Part shown: piece after piece, positions 17,765-25,833 of the stretch
How the letters are laid out: each line of letters opens with the position of its first letter
How positions within the stretch are numbered: the stretch's first letter is position 1
Source: Segatella copri
GTDB lineage: Bacteria; Bacteroidota; Bacteroidia; Bacteroidales; Bacteroidaceae
Assembly (NCBI RefSeq): GCF_019249655.2
Contig: NZ_CP137557.1
Location: 1,857,001-1,921,000 of the forward strand
DNA: 64,000 nt
Direction: 5' to 3'
Program-made: the position numbers and the translations under genes
Notes under the pieces: model-generated
What the model was told of the DNA's origin: nothing
Seen by the model: only the letters and a program-made list of their open reading frames with translations
Database searches by the model: none

Positions 17765-18937
17765 CTATAGTTTCTTAACTGCATCTTCCAATTGCTTCAG
17801 GGCTTGCTGGAGGATGCTTCTTGGTGTTGCCACATTCAGTCGCATGGAGCCTTCGCCGCCAGGACCAAACATTTCGCCATCGTTCAGTGCCAGGTGTGCC
17901 TTGTCGATGAAGAGGTCGAGGAGGGCATCGTGTGAAAGCTTCAGGTCACGGCAGTTGAGCCATATGAGGAAGGAAGCCTGTGGGCGCAGCGGACGGATGC
18001 CAGGGATATGCTCTCGGCAGTAATCCTCTACGAATCGGATGTTGTCCTCTATGTAGGCAAGCATTGCCTTTCGCCATTCTTCTCCCTTGCGGAAGGCGGC
18101 AATGGTGGCGATGGGAGCAAACAGGGTAGGTTCGTCTAATTCGTTGGCAGACAACCATGTATAGAACTTCCTGCGAATCTGTTCGTTGGGAACAATGGCG
18201 TAACTGCTCACGATACCTGCGATGTTGAAGGTTTTGGATGGTGCCTGGAAGGTGATGCTGATGTCTCTAGCCTTGTCAGAAACCGAAGCGAATGGGATGT
18301 GCTTGTGCCCGAAGAGAGCCATGTCGGCATGAATCTCATCGCTGATAACGAGCAGATGGTGCTCGTAGCAGAAGTCGGCGAGTTGCAGAAGAGTCTCCTT
18401 GCTCCAGGTGATTCCGCCCGGATTATGAGGGTTGCAAAGAATGAGTATCTTGCACTTTTCATCGCAAACTTTCTCCAGGTTTTCGAAGTCCATCTCGTAA
18501 TATCCATCCTCCTTCATTTTCAGCGGATTGAAGACCACCTCTCTTCCGTTGCCCTCTGGAGTGAGGCGGAATGGATGATAAACGGGTGGCTGGATGATGA
18601 CTTTCTCATCAGGACGGGTGAAGACATTCACCACGAGTCCGATACCTTTTACTATACCTGGAATGAAGCGGATCCACTCTCGCTTCACATCCCACTGGTG
18701 GTGGTCATGCACCCAGTCGATGATGCTAGGCAGATAATCGGCTGGCTCCATGGTGTAGCCGAAGAGCGAATGTTCCAATCGTGCCTTGAGGGCATCGGTG
18801 ATGAATGATGGGGTCTCGAAATCCATATCGGCTACCCAAAGTGGCAGCAGGTCGTCGCGTCCCCAGCGAGGCAGCAGGGCACCATGTTTGAGGTCGTCGC
18901 TGCCCGAACGGTCTATTATCTTATCGAAATCGTACAT
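17765..18937 (-). CDS. MalY/PatB-family PLP-dependent C-S lyase or aminotransferase
   Basis: A 390-residue fold-type I PLP enzyme. The N-terminal Y-D-F-D, W-V-A-D-M-D-F motif and the PLP-lysine motif A-P-S-K-T-F-N-I-A-G identify the MalY/PatB group, which usually splits cystathionine to homocysteine (beta-lyase). N-P-H-N-P-G-G (PLP phosphate/carboxylate environment) is also present. It follows a Cys/Met-metabolism PLP enzyme gene on the same strand with a repeat-filled spacer, so a shared role in transsulfuration is likely, and it precedes sbcD by 9 bp. Confidence 0.88.
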   Translation of the reverse strand: MYDFDKIIDRSGSDDLKHGALLPRWGRDDLLPLWVADMDFETPSFITDALKARLEHSLFGYTMEPADYLPSIIDWVHDHHQWDVKREWIRFIPGIVKGIGLVVNVFTRPDEKVIIQPPVYHPFRLTPEGNGREVVFNPLKMKEDGYYEMDFENLEKVCDEKCKILILCNPHNPGGITWSKETLLQLADFCYEHHLLVISDEIHADMALFGHKHIPFASVSDKARDISITFQAPSKTFNIAGIVSSYAIVPNEQIRRKFYTWLSANELDEPTLFAPIATIAAFRKGEEWRKAMLAYIEDNIRFVEDYCREHIPGIRPLRPQASFLIWLNCRDLKLSHDALLDLFIDKAHLALNDGEMFGPGGEGSMRLNVATPRSILQQALKQLEDAVKKL

Positions 18938-18944
18938 GTTTTTA

Positions 18945-19075
18945 CTTTGAACTTTGAGCTTTGAACATTGAACTTTATGATTAGCCTTTTTCTCTGACCT
19001 GTTAACTGTAAACTATTAACTATCAACTAAAAGAAGACTATCAACTTTCAACTATAAACTATAAACTTTCAACCG
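18945..19075. repeat. degenerate heptamer array in the spacer between two PLP-enzyme genes
   Basis: The spacer is built of 7-bp units of the type TTTGAAC/ATTGAAC followed by AACTATA/AACTATC/TATAAAC variants. It runs into the stop codon of the upstream gene. Similar arrays occur at 27224-27342 and 40300-40348. Confidence 0.65.
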
Positions 19076-20243
19076 CCTGCTTGATGTCTTCGAAGAGGTC
19101 GTCTACATCTTCCAGACCTATGCTCAGTCGGATGGTCGTGTCCTTAACATCCATTGATCTACGCATGTTCTCAGAGAATGCACCGAAGATGGTGCTTGCC
19201 GGGTGGATGGCAAGAGAACGGTTGTCGAAGAGGTTGGTGGCACGATGGATGAGCTTCAGATTGTTGAGGAAGTTGAAGCATGCCTCCTTGCTTTCCAAGT
19301 CGATGCAGATCATGGCTCCTGCTGTTTTGCCAAACTGGTGCTGTGCCAACTCGTGATAAGGATTATCTTCCAAACCTACATAGTTCACATATTGAATTTG
19401 TGGCAGAGTGCGCAACTTTTTGGCGAGTTCCAGGGCGTTGCTGCTCTGTACACGATAGCGGGCATCGAGCGTTTCGAGTCCGATGGTCTGCATATAGGCT
19501 ACCTGTGGTGTCATGTAGGCACCGAAGTTGAAGAGCATCTCACCATAGAGGCGCTTGGCGAAGTCGCCATTGTAAGGGGTTCCGTAGTCGATGACCAGAC
19601 CGCCGAGTGAAGTAGCACCACCGCTTACATACTTGGAACTGGAAACCACCTCGATATCCACGCCCAAGCTCTTTGCTGAAAATTGGGTGAAAGGAATCAC
19701 GGTAGAATCTACCACCAAAGGCACATTCTTCTCGTGAGCCACTTCTGAAATAGCCTTCAAATCGGCAACCTCCAACTGTGGGTTGGTCAGAATTTCAAGG
19801 AATACGCAACAGGTGTCGTCGTCGATAGCCTCACGCACAGCCTCGATATTGGTTAAATCGCGTAGGCGGACCTTTACGCCAAAACGGCGCAGGGTAGCCA
19901 CGAGCAGCGCATAGGTATTACCGAAGAGATGCTTCGAGGTGACGATGTTCTTGCCTTGTGCCGCTAGCGACATGAGGGTATTGCTGATGGCAGCCATGCC
20001 TGAGTTGAACGCAGTGGCGTGAGCGGCATCTGTCAATGCAGCCACACGGCGTTCCAGATTGGTAACCGTAGGGTTTTCTACTCGCGAGTAATCAGGAGCC
20101 TTGATTTTGTCTGTAAATGCCTCCGACATGATGGCAGCATTGTCAAACTCGTAGGCGAGGGTGTTATATACTGGCACGCTCAGCGAATCGTAGGCATCGC
20201 GGCGCTCATATTCCAAATGAATGGCTTGGGTCTGTTTCTTCAT
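19059..20243 (-). CDS. Cys/Met-metabolism PLP enzyme (cystathionine gamma-synthase / O-acetylhomoserine sulfhydrylase group)
   Basis: A 394-residue trans-sulfuration family PLP enzyme. Hallmarks are Y-S-R-V-E-N-P-T near residue 50, S-G-M-A-A-I near 80 and the PLP-lysine motif V-S-S-S-K-Y-V-S-G-G near 205. Members join O-acyl-homoserine with cysteine, sulfide or a thiol, or act as gamma-lyases; motifs alone do not separate these. The following gene is a MalY-type enzyme, so synthesis then cleavage of cystathionine (methionine synthesis) is a sensible reading. The last codons merge with the heptamer array. Confidence 0.87.
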   Translation of the reverse strand: MKKQTQAIHLEYERRDAYDSLSVPVYNTLAYEFDNAAIMSEAFTDKIKAPDYSRVENPTVTNLERRVAALTDAAHATAFNSGMAAISNTLMSLAAQGKNIVTSKHLFGNTYALLVATLRRFGVKVRLRDLTNIEAVREAIDDDTCCVFLEILTNPQLEVADLKAISEVAHEKNVPLVVDSTVIPFTQFSAKSLGVDIEVVSSSKYVSGGATSLGGLVIDYGTPYNGDFAKRLYGEMLFNFGAYMTPQVAYMQTIGLETLDARYRVQSSNALELAKKLRTLPQIQYVNYVGLEDNPYHELAQHQFGKTAGAMICIDLESKEACFNFLNNLKLIHRATNLFDNRSLAIHPASTIFGAFSENMRRSMDVKDTTIRLSIGLEDVDDLFEDIKQAVESL

Positions 20244-20361
20244 TTTATCCTATATATATAATAATGTGTATTTACTAATCTCTTGCATCAAGCAATCGAA
20301 GAGTGTGTTGAACAATCTTTTGGGTTGTTTCTCGCTTCTATCTATTTTGACTGCAAAATTA
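20244..20361 (-). promoter_or_regulatory. promoter (-7 at 20354-20361) and about 100-nt leader of the Cys/Met enzyme gene
   Basis: TAATTTTG on the minus strand places the start near 20346, so the leader is about 100 nt. It can form a short CTCTT/AAGAG stem. I could not match it to a known SAM or other riboswitch. Confidence 0.45.
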
Positions 20362-20479
20362 CAAAAAAAACTCTAGTTTTCCTATATAAATGTTAGATAT
20401 TTTGTTTAAAAAGATATAATATTGGTAGGTTTTCTTTCTTTTCTGGGGATGAAGTAGCAGGAAATTCTATTTTTTGCAG

Positions 20480-20487
20480 TACCTTTG
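20480..20487 (+). promoter_or_regulatory. -7 element almost touching the PAP2 start codon
   Basis: TACCTTTG ends only 5 bp before the ATG at 20493, so the predicted transcript would be leaderless or nearly so. Confidence 0.45.
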
Positions 20488-20492
20488 TACCC

Positions 20493-21119
20493 ATGAAGAA
20501 AAAAAAGTTGATTATAATAGCTTTGAGTATGCTGATGGTACTTCCAGTTTACTCCCAGGACAAGCGTTATCATGGCGACGGCATTGATGATGTTCTTCGC
20601 TTTGTTCCTACCATTGCCGTCTTTGGATTGAAGGCGTGTGGAGTGGAGGCTGAAAGTACTTGGCAGCGAAGAATCGGTGCCCAGGTACTGGCATTTGGTG
20701 TGAATGCTGCCGTGACATATTCACTGAAGCATACTATCCATGAGAAACGTCCAGATGGAACGGACAATCATTCGTTTCCTTCGGGGCATACCTCTGTCGC
20801 CTTTTCTGGAGCCACGGTCCTGATGCATGAATACCGCAAGGTGTCGCCTTGGATTGGTGTGGCAGGTTATGCTGTGGCTACTACCGTGGCGGTGGATAGA
20901 GTAAGACGAAATCGCCATCACTGGGGTGATGTTGTGGCTGGTGCCGCCATTGGTGTGGCTTCTGCTGAGGCTGGCTATCTGCTGGGTGACTGGATTCTGG
21001 GAAAGAAAAAGAAGAAAGCAAAGGAAATGGATGGGGAGTTGGAAAAGGAGAATGGGGTGAACGATAACCTCAGTCTCTCGGTTGCTCCTACAGGCATCGA
21101 ATTTGCCATCAAACTATAA
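20493..21119 (+). CDS. PAP2-family membrane or periplasmic phosphatase
   Basis: A 208-residue protein with an N-terminal Lys-rich signal sequence (residues 1-22). The three PAP2 acid-phosphatase motifs are present: K-H-T-I-H-E-K-R-P (about 80-88), S-F-P-S-G-H-T-S (about 95-102) and R-R-N-R-H-H-W-G-D (about 140-148), holding the catalytic His pair and Arg. The likely substrate is a lipid phosphate or undecaprenyl pyrophosphate. The tail after about 170 is Lys-rich and variable. Transcribed toward the S9 peptidase gene, 56 bp away. Confidence 0.88.
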   Translation: MKKKKLIIIALSMLMVLPVYSQDKRYHGDGIDDVLRFVPTIAVFGLKACGVEAESTWQRRIGAQVLAFGVNAAVTYSLKHTIHEKRPDGTDNHSFPSGHTSVAFSGATVLMHEYRKVSPWIGVAGYAVATTVAVDRVRRNRHHWGDVVAGAAIGVASAEAGYLLGDWILGKKKKKAKEMDGELEKENGVNDNLSLSVAPTGIEFAIKL

Positions 21120-21175
21120 TGCTTTTTGAAAGAGGAAAAAATTGAATCGAACAGATAAAAGATACACATAAAATC

Positions 21176-23710
21176 ATGATGAAAACAACAACCTTGAGCC
21201 TCAAGGCTCTTACTTTTAGCGCTGCTCTCTGTGCTTCGCTCGGCTTGTCGCTTTCTGCGAATGCCGAGACCATCGAAGTGCAGAAGCTGAAGCATGCCGG
21301 CCCTTATCCTGTGGCTACCCCTTGGATGGCGGATAGCGTAAATGTGAAGGGGGAGAAATTTTCGATGGAGGGTGTGCTTGACTCTCCACTTTCGTTTACT
21401 TTATTGAATAATGGAAAAGAGGTGGCTGCATCCCAGCTTCTGGCGGATAGCAAGCAGAATGCAATTCACCTGGCTTCTTTCACCGTATCAAATATCAGCC
21501 GTACCAAGGTTACCATCGAGGTGAAGGGTTTGAAGCAATATCGCCTCTTCGTTGATGGAGAGCAGGTGACCGTGAATGGTGGCAAGGCAGAAACTACCTT
21601 GATGCCATCTAGTCATACAGTGGTGATCAAGTACCTCACTGAATCATCTGACAAGGATTTCAAGATCAGCATTTCCGCAGCCGATGGCAAGCAGCTCAGC
21701 GTAGGAGAATCTGCTGCCAGCACCAAGCGCGCATTCAATATATACGATGTGATCTGCATGCCTAACTATGCAAGTGTTCAGATGTCGCCAAACGGCAAGT
21801 TTATGATAGTGCGCAAGACTTGGGTAGATAGACAGGGCAAGAATCATAGCATCAACGAATTGCGAAACAGTCAGACCAACAAGGTGGTAGCTTCTTTCGA
21901 AGAGGGCGTAAGATGGATGCCTCGTACCAACAAGATGTACTTTACCCAGAAGGCGAGCGACAGCTCTATTGCCGGCGAAGGCAAGGCAGATGGCGAGCTG
22001 CAGCTCATCACCATCAATCCGCTCAATATGGATCGCGAAGTGTTGGCTGCCAATATTCCAGACGGATGGTTCCAGTTTACTCCCGATGAGAAGACGCTTA
22101 TCTACACTCTTTATACCGAGGGCAGAAAGAAAGATGCGCAGGTGTATGATGTGAAGGAGCCTGATGACCGTCAACCAGGATGGCGAAGCCGTAGCTATCT
22201 TGCCAAGTTTGATTTGGCGTCGGGTGTTCTCCAGCCGCTCACTTTCGGCTATCACAACGTCTATCTCAGCGATATTTCTGCAGATTCCCGCTATCTGCTC
22301 ATCGGCAAGAGTGAAGAACGCCTTACCAAGCGTCCTACCACTCTTAATTCCTACTATCGTCTTAATCTCAATGATATGAGTGTGGAGACTTTGATAGAGA
22401 AGGGGGAGTTTCTGAATGGCGCCCAGTTCTCGCCAGATGGTAAGAGCATTCTCGTTACGGGTTCGCCTGAGGCATTCGGTGGTATCGGAAAGAATGTAGA
22501 GGAGGGACAGACACCAAGTATGATTGATACCCAGCTCTATCTGATGACTCTTGCGGATAAGAAGGTTCGTCCGCTGACCAAGGATTTCAATCCGAACGTG
22601 CAGAGTGTGGATTGGAGTAAGGCAGATGGCAACATCTACTTCACGGCAGAAGATAAGGATTGCATGCATCTCTTCCAGCTCAATCCGAAATCAGGCAAGT
22701 TTACATTGTTCAAGACTCCAGAGGAGAACATCAAGAGCTTCTCTGTTGCATCATCTGCTACGGAAATGGCGTTCTCCGGACAGAGCGTATCCAATGCCGA
22801 CCGACTCTACAAGATGAATCTGAAGGCGCAGAAGTCTCAGCTTGTTGATGATCTCAGTGCCCGTTTGTTGAAGAATATCGAGTTGGGCGAGTGCAAGGCT
22901 TGGAATTTCGTGAACTCTCGTGGCGACACGCTTTGCTGCCGTTACTATCTGCCACCTCATTTCGATGCTTCCAAGAAGTATCCGATGGTAGTGAATTACT
23001 ATGGCGGATGTAGTCCTACTACCCGAATGTTCCAGAGCCGCTATCCTCATCATGTATATGCTGCGATGGGTTATGTGGTGCTGGTAGTGAATCCGAGCGG
23101 AGCTACTGGTTTCGGTCAGAAGTTCTCTGCCCGTCATGTGGATACTGCGGGCGAGGGTGTGGCTGAGGATATTATCTCCAGCACCCAGGCTTTCTGCGAT
23201 GAGCATAGTTTTGTGAACAGAAAGAAGATAGGTTGCATCGGTGCCAGCTATGGTGGTTTCATGACGCAGTATCTTCAGACCAAGACCAATCTCTTTGCTG
23301 CTGCCATCTCTCATGCCGGCATCAGCGACCACACCAGCTATTGGGGTGAAGGTTATTGGGGCTACAGTTACAGCGAGGTTTCCATGGCTAACGAGTATCC
23401 TTGGACCAACAAGCATCTCTTCGTAGATCAGAGTCCGCTTTATAATGCAGATAAGATTCATACACCATTGCTTTTTGTTCACGGAACTGCCGATAACAAT
23501 GTGCCTGTGGGCGAGAGTATTCAGCTCTATACGGCATTGAAACTCCTCGGTCGTCCTACGGCGATGGTATTGGTAGATGGTCAGGACCATCACATCATCG
23601 ATTATGAGAAGCGCCTCAAGTGGCAGGATACCATCTTTGCCTGGTTCGCCAAGTGGCTGCAGGATGATGGCAGCTGGTGGAAGGAAATGTATGGTGAGGA
23701 AAAAATGTAG
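21176..23710 (+). CDS. secreted S9-family prolyl oligopeptidase (DPP-IV/acylaminoacyl-peptidase-like)
   Basis: An 844-residue serine peptidase with a signal peptide ending near A-N-A-E (about 29). An N-terminal extension of roughly 150 residues precedes a beta-propeller (repeats of F-S-P-D-G/T-P-D-E type). The C-terminal alpha/beta-hydrolase domain has the nucleophile G-A-S-Y-G-G, the Asp in H-G-T-A-D-N-N-V-P and the His in G-Q-D-H-H-I. It is expected to trim peptides in the periplasm or at the outer membrane. The start could be 21176 or the next ATG at 21179. A terminator follows at 23758. Confidence 0.88.
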   Translation: MMKTTTLSLKALTFSAALCASLGLSLSANAETIEVQKLKHAGPYPVATPWMADSVNVKGEKFSMEGVLDSPLSFTLLNNGKEVAASQLLADSKQNAIHLASFTVSNISRTKVTIEVKGLKQYRLFVDGEQVTVNGGKAETTLMPSSHTVVIKYLTESSDKDFKISISAADGKQLSVGESAASTKRAFNIYDVICMPNYASVQMSPNGKFMIVRKTWVDRQGKNHSINELRNSQTNKVVASFEEGVRWMPRTNKMYFTQKASDSSIAGEGKADGELQLITINPLNMDREVLAANIPDGWFQFTPDEKTLIYTLYTEGRKKDAQVYDVKEPDDRQPGWRSRSYLAKFDLASGVLQPLTFGYHNVYLSDISADSRYLLIGKSEERLTKRPTTLNSYYRLNLNDMSVETLIEKGEFLNGAQFSPDGKSILVTGSPEAFGGIGKNVEEGQTPSMIDTQLYLMTLADKKVRPLTKDFNPNVQSVDWSKADGNIYFTAEDKDCMHLFQLNPKSGKFTLFKTPEENIKSFSVASSATEMAFSGQSVSNADRLYKMNLKAQKSQLVDDLSARLLKNIELGECKAWNFVNSRGDTLCCRYYLPPHFDASKKYPMVVNYYGGCSPTTRMFQSRYPHHVYAAMGYVVLVVNPSGATGFGQKFSARHVDTAGEGVAEDIISSTQAFCDEHSFVNRKKIGCIGASYGGFMTQYLQTKTNLFAAAISHAGISDHTSYWGEGYWGYSYSEVSMANEYPWTNKHLFVDQSPLYNADKIHTPLLFVHGTADNNVPVGESIQLYTALKLLGRPTAMVLVDGQDHHIIDYEKRLKWQDTIFAWFAKWLQDDGSWWKEMYGEEKM

Positions 23711-23757
23711 TTGACGCCTGGCTAGCGAAAAGCTGGCTTCAGTCTTTATAAAACAAA

Positions 23758-23799
23758 AGAGATTATATTCCTGCTTTGTGGGGAATATAATCTCTTTTT
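23758..23799 (+). terminator. strong terminator after the S9 peptidase gene
   Basis: A 14-bp perfect stem (23758-23771 with 23782-23795) is followed by T5. The A-rich left flank would also allow termination of the converging MFS gene. Confidence 0.85.
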
Positions 23800-23840
23800 G
23801 TGTTCTTGCTTGTTGCAAGTATAATCTCTTTTCAATATTC

Positions 23841-25013
23841 TTATTTCTTGTTACTTAGTGTAATGGCTAAGGAAATGAACGCAAAGGTAATGCCCACGAT
23901 GCAGACTCCTAGCCAGTTGGCGCGGGTCCATACGTATCCGGCACAGAAAGTACCGAGTGAACCGCCAATGAAATAGGTTGTCATGAAGATGGTATTGGCA
24001 CGGTTGGATGCCTGTGGAATCTCCTGCAGACAACCGCTCTGGTTGCTGAGCTGCTGACATTGCAGACCTATATCAACCAAAATGATGGCTGCGATGAGTC
24101 CTGCATAGGTGTCGCCGAAGAGCAAGGCTATTCCCCAGGCAATGATCTGCATGCCTGCTCCAAGCAGGCTGAATTTATGAATGCCGAACTTAGGAACCAG
24201 CTTTCCTACGCCACTTGCCGCCATGGCTCCCATGATTCCGCAAAGTCCGAGCATTCCCACCATGTCGCTTCCTGCCTTGAAAGGAGGTTGGGCAAGATGG
24301 AAGGCGAGGCAAGACCATATTGCCATCATGCTGCCGAAACCGAAGGCTGCACGGATGGAGTAGATGCGGATGGAAGGGTGGAGGATGAAGATCTCTGCCA
24401 CGGTGGTCATCAGTCCTCTGTAGGTACCCACATAGTTGCGCTTCATCTCTGGCATCATCAATAGCATCACGCCCATGCAGGCAATCATGACGAGGGCGGC
24501 AATGAAAAACATCTCCCGCCATCCCAGCCATTCGCCGATGTAGCCGCTGATTACTCGCGAGGCAAGAATACCCGTGAGCAGTCCGGAGAGTACAATACCC
24601 ATATTCCTGCTCTTGTTCTTGGGCTCAGAAAACTGTCCTGCTATCGGGATGAAGAACTGCGGAATCACGGAACAGGCACCAATCAGCAACGAAGCTCCCC
24701 AGAGCATCCATACGTTTTGCGCTACAGCCATCACGATGGCCATCACGGCTGCAATGGTCATATTCGCAAGGATGAGCTTCTTGCGTGAGAACATGTCACC
24801 CAGAGGAATGAGAAAAAACAGTCCCAGTGCGTAACCTATTTGGGTAATCACGGTAATGAGGTTGGCGCTTTGCTCGGTAATGCCCAGATCATGACGGATC
24901 AGTTCGAGAAGCGGCTGATTGTAGTAGCAGTTGGCTACGGTGAGTCCTGCGATGATGGCCATCATCAGGAGAATGCTGCGGGGAATGCCCCGATTTTCTT
25001 TTAGCTGTATCAT
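23841..25013 (-). CDS. MFS transporter (drug/solute exporter-like)
   Basis: A 390-residue, 12-helix major facilitator. The N-terminal half has N-C-Y-Y-N-Q-P-L-L and the loop 2-3 motif P-L-G-D-M-F-S-R-K-K (motif A), typical of small proton-coupled exporters. No substrate can be inferred. Monocistronic, with a promoter at 25045-25075 and a tandem 21-bp repeat upstream of it. Confidence 0.82.
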   Translation of the reverse strand: MIQLKENRGIPRSILLMMAIIAGLTVANCYYNQPLLELIRHDLGITEQSANLITVITQIGYALGLFFLIPLGDMFSRKKLILANMTIAAVMAIVMAVAQNVWMLWGASLLIGACSVIPQFFIPIAGQFSEPKNKSRNMGIVLSGLLTGILASRVISGYIGEWLGWREMFFIAALVMIACMGVMLLMMPEMKRNYVGTYRGLMTTVAEIFILHPSIRIYSIRAAFGFGSMMAIWSCLAFHLAQPPFKAGSDMVGMLGLCGIMGAMAASGVGKLVPKFGIHKFSLLGAGMQIIAWGIALLFGDTYAGLIAAIILVDIGLQCQQLSNQSGCLQEIPQASNRANTIFMTTYFIGGSLGTFCAGYVWTRANWLGVCIVGITFAFISLAITLSNKK

Positions 25014-25044
25014 CTTTGTTTGTTTATGATTCTGTTTCTGAGGG

Positions 25045-25075
25045 CAAAGTTACTAAAAAGTTCTCGGCTAGCAAA
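25045..25075 (-). promoter_or_regulatory. promoter of the MFS gene
   Basis: Minus-strand TTTG (25072-25075), 19 bp, TAACTTTG (25045-25052). Confidence 0.7.
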
Positions 25076-25101
25076 GTTTTTGGGCTCGATTTCTTGGAAA
25101 A

Positions 25102-25135
25102 ATCATCTCTCTTCTTGAAAAAATCATCTCTCTTC
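25102..25135. repeat. tandem direct repeat upstream of the MFS promoter
   Basis: ATCATCTCTCTTC occurs at 25102-25114 and 25123-25135, a 21-bp step, about 27-60 bp upstream of the -33 element. The spacing suggests two protein-binding sites on one DNA face. Confidence 0.45.
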
Positions 25136-25415
25136 GATGAAAAAGTTGCTCTTTCCGAAGAAAAGTTTCTGCTCTTTTCCTCGCGCGTACCTTATTATAT
25201 GTATCTACTCTCACTTCGGCAGGGGTGTTGGCGCACACCTTTGTTGCGCTAAAAAACACCGAAAAGTGTTAATTTTGGGCTGTTCCCGAGCATATTGAAA
25301 ACTTTAACCTTTGTTAGCACTTTGTAATTGGCTGTATATCAATAGTTTGTAATTTTGTTACAAAATACCCCTAAAAAAAAACACAAAAAAAAGTACGCCG
25401 TATCAAAAAAATGCT

Positions 25416-25423
25416 TACCTTTG
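25416..25423 (+). promoter_or_regulatory. -7 promoter element for the small lipoprotein gene
   Basis: TACCTTTG, 52 bp before the ATG at 25476. The region 25140-25410 is otherwise AT-rich with no gene that I can support. Confidence 0.55.
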
Positions 25424-25475
25424 CATCAGTTTTAATAAACGAATGATTGTTTTACAGATTTAAAAAGCAAAGAAA

Positions 25476-25649
25476 ATGAAGAAATTAGTTTTTATGTTCG
25501 TAGCTATCGCAGCTATCTCTTTCGCATCATGTGGTAACAAAACAGCTCAGAACACAGCTTCTGCTGATTCTGACACAGCTCAGGTAGACACAACTGCTGC
25601 TGTTGATTCAGCTGCTACTGATTCAGCTGCTACTGATTCAGTTAAGTAA
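25476..25649 (+). CDS. 57-residue acidic low-complexity lipoprotein
   Basis: Starts M-K-K-L-V-F-M-F-V-A-I-A-A-I, then the lipobox F-A-S-C-G (Cys19). The mature part is only Ala, Asp, Ser, Thr, Val and Gln, with near-repeats of D-S-A-A-T encoded by a 15-bp tandem repeat. A -7 element upstream and a strong UUCG-loop terminator downstream show that it is a genuine, separately transcribed gene. It resembles the 111-residue secreted protein at 46746 in signal sequence and composition. Function unknown; a surface spacer or very abundant small envelope protein is possible. Confidence 0.8.
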   Translation: MKKLVFMFVAIAAISFASCGNKTAQNTASADSDTAQVDTTAAVDSAATDSAATDSVK

Positions 25650-25687
25650 TTTAGAATTACTTACGAACGAAAAAATGAGAGAAACAA

Positions 25688-25715
25688 CCGCTGGACTTCG
25701 GTCTAGCGGCTTTTT
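25688..25715 (+). terminator. UUCG-tetraloop terminator
   Basis: A 9-bp stem (CCGCTGGAC at 25688 with GTCTAGCGG ending at 25709) capped by TTCG and followed by a T run, directly after the small lipoprotein gene. Confidence 0.9.
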
Positions 25716-25833
25716 CGTTTTATAGCCCCTGGGGTATAAAAGCAATCAACAATGCGCCCTAAACCAACGGTCACCGGCCGAAGGGAAAGGTAAAGGGCAA
25801 AAGCTTAAAAGAAACAAAGAAAAAGATAAATAT

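Noticed and set aside
20244..20346. Possible SAM riboswitch before the Cys/Met enzyme gene
   Set aside because: The leader has only a short stem and lacks the conserved cores of the SAM riboswitch classes that I know.
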